A stretch of 64,000 nt of DNA from Tetrapyrgos nigripes. Its lineage: Eukaryota > Basidiomycota > Agaricomycetes > Agaricales > Campanellaceae. How positions within the stretch are numbered: the first letter of the stretch is position 1; each line of letters opens with the position of its first letter. The stretch spans positions 62,001 to 126,000 of the forward strand of contig JAACJM010000004.1 of the NCBI GenBank assembly GCA_013368315.1, read 5' to 3'. A program made the position numbers and the translations under genes. A model generated the notes under the pieces. It made no database searches. It saw only the letters and a list, made by a program, of their open reading frames with translations, and had not been told where the DNA came from. Shown here piece after piece: positions 43,314-53,846 of this stretch.

Positions 43314-44387
43314 ATGTACAGACTTACTTCAGGACTGAAGACTACTCATGTCGTCACTGTCACTACTGTAGGCATCCTGAGTTTCCTCCTGTTTGCACCA
43401 CAAGCCCTTGCGCTTCCCCCGCCAATGTTTGGTCAGCTACAAGGCAGAGATATTAGCATCGCCGGTGGAGGATCCGTTTGTAAAGATGGGGAGATTGGGA
43501 TTGGAAAGGTAAGCAAGCACGATTAGGTTTACTCCCTGAGAATGATTCTAACACCTCTGCCTCTTTCTCTTATCCCTACTCTTTTCTATCTATCCCTTCA
43601 TATTTGATCCTCGTGAATAGCAAAATCAAGCAGGAGTTGGAATGGTAGGCGTCATCGTCGCCAACGACTGCAACCCAATTTGTTCCAAAAAACCGAAGGA
43701 TGGACCGTTGACTCCCGATTCTCTGAGTCCTTACTGTGGTACTGATACCGAGTACGACCAAGGTTGTTCAGTCACTTGTCCAAATAATCGGACTGAGACT
43801 GGGTGAGTCTTAATCTGAGCCTCGCGTTCTGTCTGTCTGTCTTTCCCGAGTCTTCTTTTTCTGTCTTCTTCCCTGACCCTTACCGAGCAACACTGACTTC
43901 CATTTTCTTTTCTGCTTATCTCAACAGCGGATTCACATTACCCACCTCAGTCATAACCACCGACAAACGACAATGGGGCAACTGCTATGAAGCGGAAATG
44001 TCACAAGTATGTCGATACACTGGGGCAGTTGCTACCATACAATACTGCTGTAGCATTCCGAATGGTGGTAGTTTGCCCACTAACTCCAGTACTCCTGGAG
44101 GTACCGGTGGAGATGGTGACGACCCCAACGATGGTACTACTAATACTACCTCTACTGCCGACGGCGACAGCGACAGCGACTCGGGCACTGCTACGAGTAC
44201 TGCTACTGATTCTGCTGACGACTCTCTTCCTACCGACTCTTCTACCGACTCTTCGACCGATACAAACGACCCGTCCATTGATTCCGATTCCTCCACAACT
44301 GGTTCTGATGAATCAACCGATTCTGCCACAACCGGTTCTGATGCCACCGGTTCTGATGACTCTGTCGATTCCAACCCATCCCGTTGA
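43314..44387 (+). CDS. secreted Cys-rich protein with acidic Ser/Thr tail
   Basis: 278 residues in three exons: 43314-43508, 43621-43802 and 43928-44387. The N-terminus has a signal anchor or peptide (VTTVGILSFLLFAPQALA). The middle region carries ten Cys, including NDCNPIC, SPYCGTD, QGCSVTC, GNCYEAE, SQVCRY and a terminal YCC. This spacing suggests a disulfide-bonded extracellular domain. The last 100 residues are almost only Ser, Thr, Asp and Gly, a probable O-glycosylated stalk, with no GPI-type hydrophobic end. I recognise the general type (basidiomycete small secreted protein) but no named family. Confidence 0.7.
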
Positions 44388-47300
44388 TTCTGGTGCTGAT
44401 TATCTGACGGGCTCACACTTCATGTGTTCCAGTAAACACATAATAGTGTATTTTGAAACTATTTTCTAAATACAATACATCGTTTAAACCAGAAAAAGTG
44501 GGAATTGTAAAGAAATCAAAAGAACGCTGGCATACAAGTTTCCTCGTACTTCATGTGCGTCCACTATGTATGTTTTCCAGATGGCAGTTGTTGATGGAAG
44601 GATTGGCACCGCAAAGGGAGCGCATTGCCGGTGGATTTTGACGGGGAGACCGGAACTGGGAAGTTAGAGTTCATACGGGGCTAGGGTTACTAGGTGTTGG
44701 TAGGATTGCGACCGCCAAGTGGTGATGTTGGTAAATGTGATCTGGACTCACCGCTCGTATTGCATACACCTGGTTCCCAAAGAGCTATGTTTTTGACCCA
44801 TTTGAAGCCAGTTGCAACCCTCGTAGGCGATCACCGTCACTAACTTCCAGTATTATCATCCTACTAGTAGAGATGGCGGTGTTAAAAAGCCGGTCTTTCT
44901 TCTGTAACACACCCCTTCTGTTTTCCTTTGTTACAGCATATGGGTCACCAGGAGTGTCGTAATGGGTTTAACTTTGGGTCCATTGAGAGGCATATCGCAT
45001 TGGCCGTGGTTTGGTCAGAAGTCAATAGTCACTTCCGGTCGAGGTTGTAAGAACAATGAGGCTTGGGGTCCTGAGGTCCTGGAAGCTATAGCCTTCAAGT
45101 TGCATCGAGGCATAGAGAATTTGCTGTTCGAGTTAACGAGCCATAGACAGCCGCGTTTTTGACGGAATTTTTCCTAGTCTTGGACCCTTGCTACAGCACA
45201 GATAGGAGGAATGGGCGGTGAAGAGTATGAAGGACTTATCTGCGGAGAACGCAATGCGCATTAACAGCACTGTTAAAGGACTTCCAGACCTGTCTATCTT
45301 GGACGAAGTGGTGAGAGAATGAGTCAGAGAAGGTTGTCGAAAAACTGCCGCGTTGGCCAAGAGTTTTCAACAGACTACCACATTATGCTCGTCCATATCT
45401 CAAAATTCTCATTGCACTTCGAACACCCGTCCAAACACGACCATCGAGGACGGAAGTCTGCTCTGGATCAATCTACGGCTACATTGAAGGCAGTTCTCGG
45501 AGAGCGAAAGACGCAAATTACAAGAGAAACTCGATACAATGTCGTGCGTCGTTGCATAAGCAGTCCACCGACCTGCACTGGTCAAGGCCATCTCATGTCA
45601 ACGACGAACGAGATGATGTACGACCGGAGGAGAAAGAAGACCTGGAGTCTAAATAGATCTGCGGGCGTCAAGATGAGCAGAAGAATTCCTCTTTGATTAA
45701 CAATTTCTGACCTTCCAGGGTGGTATTCTCTATAAAAATATTACAGAAATTTCAAGAGCCTGTGCCTTTCCATGGAAGGTGCTATGGACCGGCAGCTCAG
45801 TGCTCTTTCCCGAAGCCGAAGAGAGCATACATTGGATGACATTGAGAAATTCTCGGGGGCTCCCAGATGTAGAACGGTGCCAAAAGGTCAACCTGAGATG
45901 GCTGTTCGCACGTTGAGTCAAGGGTTCGGGATCGATGAAATGTCTCTGGAGCAGCACTTGCTGCACAAAAATCGGTCAAAAACGTCTTAATGCTGGAGAT
46001 CGTACGCACCATGAAAAACAATTAGCAACTGCATGGACTTTGGCTGCAGTCGTCCTCGTTTACACGACAATTGCAATTTTTCAGCCTTCATAGACATACA
46101 CGTCGTCTGACACCGTCCACATTCTCCTCTCATCCCATATCGATCTGTTCATCTTTCGTTTTTACACCAGCCTATGCTCTCGCATGCTATGTTGAGGAGG
46201 AAAACTCTAGAGTCCGACGTATGGCGTCCTCAATGATACTAGTAGCGGTTTTCAGCACGGATAATCGGCACATTCCACCTCTACAGCTCCGACCATCGAT
46301 AAACTTCGATAAAGCGTCAGAACGGTCGGCTTGCGCCACGTTATCGGGGAGGCCGCCGTGTCTGCGGATCAAGAAAGAGTTTGCGTCGTCTGTCGGTTGG
46401 GATAGGTCGTGAAGCAGCTGCATCGGAAGTTGGGACTGGGGACTTGGAGCTCATGGCACCACTTGCCTACTATGCGCGGTTGTCGAATTCGACTATAGTT
46501 TCAAGAAGTAGCTCCGTGCCACAATGTCTGTCCAGCTATGCAGCATTATAGTAGGAAGGGCACGATAATAAGGTGGCATCTGGCAATATCAAGCCATTTG
46601 CGGGCTTTGGTGAGTAACAGTCTTAATTAGGCAAAAATATCCTGCTTACCCGTTTCAGATGTACCTTAGGACTCGGACGATGATCGATGATCCCTAGAGG
46701 TCTCAGCACATACACATCCAGAAGCGAGTATATCCTATTCGCCCGCCGCCCGCTTTGCGTCATCCACATTGGCTTCGGAACACTGTACCCACATAAAACC
46801 AACTACTTCGCATTGACTTCGCGGACTCGGACCTTGAACTCGAGTGGTAGTTGGACCGAGCAAGGTTGGATTGGGGTTGGATAATGGAGGCATTGAACAC
46901 TGTTGGGTTTCTCTTGGGCAACGCCGCCTACAGTCATCAATCATCGTTACTGAGCCCGATCCTTCCAGTTATCCTGTGATCCGGTGAACGAATGGGTTGT
47001 GTTGTATAAAGTCTAATATACTTACTGTGTACGTTCTACGCCTCAGTACCTGCGCACTGATGGTGTGATATGCCAGCCTGCTCATTCCAACAAACTCCAA
47101 TAGTACCCTGAAAACCAGCATATATCCTCAGACTCTCCTTTTCCCCGTCGTCCATGTACGAAAGATGGGACTTTGGGCTTGGAGGCGGGCCGCGCTTCGC
47201 TTGATTATCGACGTTGGCGAGCGGGGTCTGGAAGCTGGATCAACTCAGTTTCGTTCGACATATTCTGGATTCGACTGAGGAGTACTATTGGCCAATTTGC

Positions 47301-47872
47301 ATTGCACAAGAGGATACAAGAAGGAGCTTGTCGCATCCAGGTCAGCATTGGAGGCGGACGCGTCTCGTGTTGGTTGATAATCTGAAAATCAAATTGCTTT
47401 TTCAGCGGACGTCCACTATATCGATGGATGTAGCCTACCCAAGTTTTCGTCGTACCTCCTGAGATGCCTGTTCTTCGTCCAGTGCCAGTAGGAAGAATTT
47501 CCTTGCACAAATCGAGAAACCCTCATTCCTGATTCGGACTGTTCTCCGTTTAGTCAGAAAGAAAGGAAGGGCTTTGCTGCGGCTGTCTTCCTGCACCTGT
47601 CTTTGGTCCAATGGTCGCGTGCATCGTCTAGGATGATGGAATTGGTTTTTAAACCTTCGTAAACACTCGATGAGAGTGCCAGGAGGCCCGGTCTGTGTAC
47701 AAGCCACATCACGTTGAGGTTCCTAGCCGAGTGGCATTGTATGTTTGGAATCTCAACGGTCTGTCTTTTAAGTTAAAACCCCGTTAATTCCTCGCCACTC
47801 CCACCCTCTCCTCGTCATCAGTTCGTCAAAAATCCCTGCTCAAACTCGAAGCTGCTAGCCCATATCTGGCAG
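44388..47872. other. 3.5-kb intergenic region
   Basis: Only short, non-conserved frames in all six readings, no repeats longer than about 15 bp noticed and no tRNA motifs. I see nothing assignable here. Confidence 0.45.
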
Positions 47873-49523
47873 ATGAAAAGTATCAAGAGTACGTAGCATT
47901 CTTTACCGCTCGTCTTGCGAACCTCCTTCATCGATGTTCTTCGTTGACATCGTCCTGAAACAGATATCACCACCACCGTGTATGGCCACCCTCTACCAGG
48001 CTCTGGCCGCCGTAAGTCTTCCAGCAGTCTCCAACTTATACCAAAACAGTGTTGCTCACTACTCCTATCCTGTCTTCGTTCAACAGGTTGCGACGCCTGT
48101 AGTGATCGTCATGTCAAGTGTCACAAGAAACTTCCAGACGAGGACTGCCGTTGGTGCAGGAATAACGGGAAAAGTGAGTAACACATCTCGTATCATCTTC
48201 TTTGCTCTTCTTTTCTTGCTTCTTCCATCGGAAACTTCTTGGGTTCACAATTCCGAGATATCTGATCATATTCTTTTGAATCTCTAGGCTGTACCTACTG
48301 GAGATTAAAAGAAAGGAAGAGTCGTAAACAAGGGGTATGTGCTGTCTGATTTGATGATATCCTCTCTTCTCCTCTGATCATCGCATCGACAGCAATGGCA
48401 AGGAATGTCCGTGTTTCAAGTCAGCAAATCATGCGCATCTGGTCAAGTGAAAACCCGTGGTGGTGCCAAGGATAACAAGGTTTACTTGATGACGGTGAGC
48501 ATATCCTCAATTCGTCAGTCGTCGAAGTTGTTTCCTCTGATTACAATCACGACCTAGCCTGAAGGACGAGATGACCCCACCCTGATATCCTTGGGGGAGG
48601 AAACGACCGAGAAATACGTTCACATCATCGACCTCAAAGGGCCTCGTAAACCCGTTCGCAAAAAGCCTCGCAAACCTGTTTCGTTCTCGTCATCAATCCA
48701 TTTGTTCTCAGTCAATCCCATGCGAAACATGATCCCAAAATCGCCTCTATCTCGCATCTCTCGTACCACCACACAAAACTCGTTCCAATCCTCTTCCTAC
48801 CCATATGACGAAGTCGATGATTATTATAGATCTCCATATCCTGAGCGGCAGGCATCGACGTACCACACTGCACCCACACCTCCCGAAATCGAATCGACTC
48901 AACAGGTCGTCATCCAGCCTCCTACTGTCACGCAAATCGGAAGGCCAGACCCCGAGTCCGACACTGACAGCAGTGACTCGAGCCATTCGCAATCATCCAC
49001 GGTGTCCTCTAGCCTGACCATGGCCGAACCAGTCAGGATCTTCAGCCCGGTTCCACGAAAACCTTACGTTGACATTAGCCATTTACATTTGCTGGCTGGA
49101 GGGTATGGTGCTTCGACCGAACACGCCAATGAAAACCATGTTAATCACGAAAGCGACGCCCCGTTTAATGGAGTTGCAATGACGCCCTTTCATTCACGTC
49201 CGCCCAGACCATTGCGTTACTGTCCCGCTTCGTTTGGACTGCAGCTCAAGGAACTTCAGTCGTTGATATACCTCGACTCCGCTACTTCTCGACCTTTTAG
49301 TGACTTCGCTATGGATGTTGACCTTGCTTATCCCCCGGGCTTGCCAGACCCTTCCGCTGGATTGGGTGTGCCAATGATGGGCCTATCAATGTTATCGGGG
49401 CCTGTACTCAATCATACTATGAACTATTATTCCCAATATCTACAACATGAAACTGCTGGTATCGCTATTGAAGGTGTGGATTTGAATTTGCATTACTCTT
49501 ATGATTCTTTTGCGCAACTTTGA
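47873..49523 (+). CDS. Zn(II)2Cys6 fungal transcription factor
   Basis: 421 residues in six exons: 47873-47888, 47964-48011, 48087-48173, 48288-48334, 48393-48494 and 48558-49523. The binuclear zinc cluster RCDACSDRHVKCHKK..DCRWCRNNGKSCTYW is split by an intron just before its last Cys. A basic linker (RLKERKSRKQG) follows, then a polybasic run (PRKPVRKKPRKP) and a Ser/Pro-rich region. No fungal-specific middle homology domain is seen. The 16-nt first exon is the weakest part of the model; the start could lie elsewhere. The cluster has eight residues between the third and fourth Cys (CHKKLPDEDC), longer than in GAL4. It sits next to the tRNA-like array but a link is not suggested. Confidence 0.75.
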
Positions 49524-49922
49524 AGCCCATAGTTATGTTCAACTTGTTGTGACTCTACGACGTACCTTTAGTACAGCTCAAAAGTCTCCATCTTGTTTTC
49601 TTACTAGTACTGCTCTCGATACTGTTTATTGCTTGACTATAGTACTTACATCTCAGCAAATGACATACTCATGCTACCCCCTTGGTATACTCAATCTGAA
49701 ACTGATCTTCGATCTGGACATCGCTGAACGAAGTTACATGACGAGTGCGACATGATATATTCACGTCCCTTCGCCTCACTTGCCCTCCATTTCTCACCGA
49801 TATTGACCTTGCAAGCATGATGAGGAAGACTGAGCTGAATGTCTCAAGATTTCCTTCTGGCGATCAATGCACTATAATACGAGCGTAATACTAGAGGAAC
49901 TTCTGCCACAGAAGGAAAAACG

Positions 49923-50001
49923 GACGGGATAGGATTCAAACCATATAGCTCAGTCAGCATTAGAATCGTTAGTCGTGTGTTGCCAACTACACCACCCGGT
50001 C
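49923..50001 (-). ncRNA. tRNA-like unit A
   Basis: Minus strand: acceptor GACCGGG against CCCGTCC, D-arm GTGT..ACAC with box A TGGTGTAGTTGG, box B GGTTTGAATCC, then TTTTT one base after the 3' end. The T-arm pairs only with a one-base bulge (ATA, bulge T, GG against CCTAT). The central segment is 25 nt with poor pairing and no recognisable anticodon loop. Box B has the CpG-to-TpG change GGTTTGA. Confidence 0.55.
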
Positions 50002-50610
50002 GCTAGGAAGGGACTTTAAATACCTACTTTTAAGTTCTCAGTGGTAAGGGATCCCTTTTCTGTATCCTCAATAAAGAGACTCAAAGAGACTACGGATAAA
50101 TAGGCTTTTTTTTGTGATCACTCTTCCGCTTCTGCGAAATTTTATAAAACTCGTTCCGATCGTACTTATAACGTACTTACCGACGTAATTACACGTTGCT
50201 ATACGATGGAGACCTCTCCATCCACCCTGCTGGAATACTTAGATGAAGCAATGCGTTCTGCAGTCGCCTCACTATGCACCGATCCGCGTCGAGAATTTTG
50301 CTTTAGTACTGACTCAGCTGGATGACCACTTATACGAGTTCCTCGTCTTCGTCTGCACGCAGTACCTCAGGCTCAAATTTGAAATTGCGTCACTCAACCT
50401 CGTGGCGGGATTCAACCGTTCTTCGACCGAGTAGGATGCGTCGTTAGTAGTTACCTGTAGTTCGCTATTCCGCCGCTTTAGAATCAAGTCGAAGATGGAA
50501 CTCAATGGTCAAGTGGTTTGTCAAAAACATTGAATTAAACTAGTTTGATGTAAGTACTGGGAAAACTTTTGCGTGTCGTGGAATGCGAAGGGTTGGGGAA
50601 GTCAAAAATG

Positions 50611-50717
50611 GACGGGATAGGACTCGAACCTTATAGCTCATAGTGTGGAGGAGGTGTCACGCTCGATCGCGGACACCTTCTCCACACCCGTGTGTTACCC
50701 AATTACACCACCCGGCC
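50611..50717 (-). ncRNA. tRNA-like unit B with a long central hairpin
   Basis: Minus strand: GGCCGGG acceptor, D-arm with TGGTGTAATTGG, perfect box B GGTTCGAGTCC, bulged T-arm (ATA, bulge A, GG against CCTAT) and a TTTTT terminator right after the 3' end. In place of an anticodon arm there is a hairpin of 16 positions (15 paired; arms 50643-50658 and 50672-50687) with a 13-nt loop. Confidence 0.6.
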
Positions 50718-51102
50718 GTCGAGAAAGTAGTATACTGGCTCGAGGACTGACCCGTTTGGATGGTAACGTTCTCGTATGCAAGCTGCCAACTTGAATTTTA
50801 CTCTAGAACGACAGCTCCCTACCAGCTGACCTTCAATAGAAGTCAGGAATCAGGATATAAGATTCAGACTGCCCAGGCCCATGTGACTAAGTACTTACGT
50901 CTACCGCAATTACGCTCATCTGGAGGTCAGTAGGAGCCCAACTGCCTAGCAGGCCAATATCATTGGACTGAGGCTCAGTAAATTCATTCTTTTCGTCATC
51001 TCGAACAGCGAACAAGCACCATGCAGCATGAATGACCAAATTCAAAATAGATTATAATTTTGGACCATTTCTCCTCCTCTCTGCCTTCCATACCATTAAA
51101 AT

Positions 51103-51183
51103 GAACGGGATAGGAATCGAACCATATAGCTCGCGCTAGGTACCAATGACTAGCGCGTGTGTTACCGTTTACACCACCCGGTC
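51103..51183 (-). ncRNA. tRNA-like unit C
   Basis: Minus strand: GACCGGG acceptor, D-arm GTGT..ACAC with TGGTGTAAACGG, box B GGTTCGATTCC, bulged T-arm (ATA, bulge T, GG against CCTAT), TTTT after the 3' end. The central hairpin is a perfect 8-bp stem (CGCGCTAG/CTAGCGCG; 51132-51139 with 51150-51157) with a 10-nt loop. Confidence 0.6.
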
Positions 51184-51739
51184 TTACTACAATTTCAAAA
51201 TCACTGGCTGATGCCCCAACAGATCGATAGGCAATCAGATGGCGCAAGGGACTCAGCGTCATATGGCTGTGTGAGCAGTGCGCACGCATGCGAACAAATG
51301 GACTACATGGATATTATGGAGGGAGGGGAATGGGGTGGAACGGGGTACAGAACAAAATCAATGGTCGACACGACCATGAGTCGTGATTCTGGTTCCATTG
51401 CCATACGTACTGCGTCCAGCTCAAAAGAATGAAAAACTTGATCGAATTTTTTGCTGGCGACCGAAAGATGGATGTTGCCTAGCTAGGAGGTGTGCAACAT
51501 TGGTGTAGTACCAATACAGCTTTGTGAAAGTATATAGTTCCGGAAATTTGAAAGAAGTTGTGTTTGTTCATCAGTAATTCGGTACCTACTTCGAACTTTA
51601 AAGCTGTGCAAAGGAAAATAATGGTCGGAATTCACGAGACGCGGTGGGCTGCGAAGGCAACATTTAGCTGTATCGGGTGGCTGAGAGTGGCGGTTACTGC
51701 AAAATCGAGATGACGGCGAAAATCTATCGGGGGTCCCTT

Positions 51740-51817
51740 TGGGCAGAACGGGATTCGAACCGCATAGCTCGTACTAGAAGGAATAGATACGCGTGTTACC
51801 ATTTACACCATCCACCC
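51740..51817 (-). ncRNA. tRNA-like unit D, closest to a canonical tRNA
   Basis: Minus strand: seven-pair acceptor GGGTGGA/TCTGCCC with discriminator A, D-arm GTGT..ACAC, box A TGGTGTAAATGG, box B GGTTCGAATCC. The T-arm again needs a one-base bulge (ATG, bulge C, GG against CCCGT), with changed bases that keep pairing. Central arm CGTAT/GTACG with a 12-nt loop CTATTCCTTCTA; if a 5-nt intron is assumed, T33 is followed by ATT. No T-run terminator is seen directly downstream. Confidence 0.55.
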
Positions 51818-51993
51818 GGAGATAAAGTTGAAAGAAAAGGTGATCCGTGAAGCGCTGAAGACCGGGAAATGCCGAACCGGCTTTTTCAAATTGCCGGACT
51901 TTTTCTACTCACAAACCTCTCCTCAGACCGCTGCTCTCGCGCTGCATGGTAATCGCAAAGATGGTTGCATCTCTGGGATGACTTTCACTTGAG

Positions 51994-52000
51994 TATAAAA
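51994..52000 (+). promoter_or_regulatory. TATA box of the PL14-like gene
   Basis: TATAAAA 133 nt before the chosen ATG at 52133. It also argues against the in-frame ATG at 51965, which lies upstream of it. Confidence 0.5.
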
Positions 52001-52132
52001 GCTTTCCTCCTCCTACTTCAATCCCCAACGGCCTTTAAGACACTGGTTGTTTTATCTCGTTCCCCTTCGACAGGGTACTATCTCTCCTACAGCTCCACCA
52101 CATTATCCTTCGTGCTCTCCTCCTGCTCTCAC

Positions 52133-53570
52133 ATGAACGCAAAAAGTTTCAGACTTTTTCTCCTGCTTGTTTGCACTCTTGTTGTAGTTGATGCCGGTTC
52201 TTTCAAACGCAGACCATTTCCGAGATTTGAACTGTCCCCAGTTCCCAAAGACGGCGACTCTGGTACCTCGTCATCCTCCGGCGTGTACATAAGAAAGTCC
52301 TCTCATCACTCGGCTGATCACGACTCAACCTCCAACTCCTCGACGCCCGATTCCTCTGCATCTGATGATCCGGAGGACTCTTCACAGGATCCGAGTCCAG
52401 AAAACTCCACTTCATCAGCATCCGAACCTTCGAAAGCTGGTAAATCGGGTTCTAACTCAACAAAGGACCCAGATTCCTCCAGTAATTCAGCGTCGGGCCC
52501 TTCAAAGAACTCAACGTCTTCCGACTCTGAGTCATCGAGTTCTCAGCAGTCTGGTTCGTTGGGCGGGCTTCTTTCAATGCTTTTCCCCATACCAACCAAT
52601 GGATCTGGAAAATCCTGGACCACCGCCTCCGAGTCCCCCAATGCTCTTCCACTCAGCGACGAAACTTTGGTGGTCAGCAAAGACAAGAAAGGTTTACTAC
52701 ACAATTTTGGTACATTCGATGGAAAGAACACTATGAAGGTATGTGTGAGCCTTCCTTTATATCGATCATTCTTTAAGCCTCGTACTTCAAAGGCCGTTTT
52801 CCCCAAGGATTCTTATATACCTAGCAAAGATCCCCCTGGTGGCTTGTCATTCTATGCTGCTGGCCCAGCGGATGTCGATCTGACGACTGCATTGGAAGCG
52901 ACGCTCGGCTACTCGGTTTACTTTCCTGATGGTTTTGAATGGGTAAAGGGAGGAAAGCTGCCAGGTCTCTGTACGTCGTTTTGAGGGTTCTGAAGTGTTT
53001 CATTTACTTACTCGAATATGTTTACCGTCCAGATGGTGGCGACGATCCCGAAGGTTCCAAGTCTTGTTCAGGCGGTCGTCGCGACCCAACATGCTTCTCC
53101 GTCCGTCTCATGTGGCGACAGGAAGGCGATGGAGAGCTCTACACATACCTTCCTGATGTCCCTGCGAACAAAGTGCAATGCAATGTCCAGCCCAAATCAT
53201 TGTGTAATCCTCAGTTTGGCTCCTCTGTCGGTCGAGGTGCTTTCAAGTTTGCCACAGGTGCTTGGACGACGGTCAGCCAAAGGGTGAGATTGAACGACCC
53301 GGGACAGACCAACGGTCAGATGGAGCTTTTTGTTGGTGGGAAGAGTGTTATCAAGGTAGATGGCCTGGAGATTGCAGATAGTGATAAGGGCAGGATTCGA
53401 GGAATCATCATGCAAACGTTCTTTGGAGGTGAGTCATTAATGGATGATTGAAGACCACAGACCATGGACTCATCTCTCTATCCATAGGGGGATCGCCTGA
53501 TTATTCCACTCCAATAGAACAAAGCATCCAGTTCGCAGATTTCTCTGTACGTATCACGCAAAGTCTTTGA
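52133..53570 (+). CDS. secreted polysaccharide lyase family 14-like protein
   Basis: 420 residues in four exons: 52133-52738, 52793-52970, 53033-53428 and 53488-53570. Signal peptide (FRLFLLLVCTLVVVDAG), then about 120 residues of Ser/Thr/Asp/Pro-rich linker, then the catalytic-type domain: YSVYFPDGFEWVKGGKLPGL, CFSVRLMWRQEGDGELYTYL, GRGAFKFATGAWTTVSQRV and TFFGGG..PDYSTP. This pattern is that of the PL14 (alginate or glucuronan lyase-like) domain abundant in agarics; the actual substrate is unknown. Intron 1 (54 nt) is stopless and in frame, so an unspliced form would add 18 residues. The very end is uncertain: a GTACGT in the last exon could start another intron. Confidence 0.8.
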
Positions 53571-53846
53571 TACTGACTTTCGAGTAGTGGGGCTGTATGT
53601 TCTATATACTTTTGCTTCAACTTGAAGGAATCTTCCCCTTCGATTAATGATTTGATGACGACGGGATTTAGTGGCTTAAGTTTGCCATGGTGGCTAGTGA
53701 GGAACATTACGGTGATTGCATGGATTAATCTACACCAATCAATCACAAAAAGTATGATTATTGAAATTAGTCTGTAACCAGTCCAGTCTTCAATAGGATA
53801 AATGCCAGTGGAATAGGTGTGACTATGTAAGTGTTTGAATTCCCCC

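Noticed and set aside
49923..51817. Ordinary tRNA genes with assignable anticodons
   Set aside because: No consistent 7-nt loop with T33 could be placed in units A-C, and the T-stem needs a bulge in all copies.
51965..52132. Upstream ATG start for the PL14-like protein
   Set aside because: It lies before the TATA box and would put 56 extra residues in front of a clear signal peptide.
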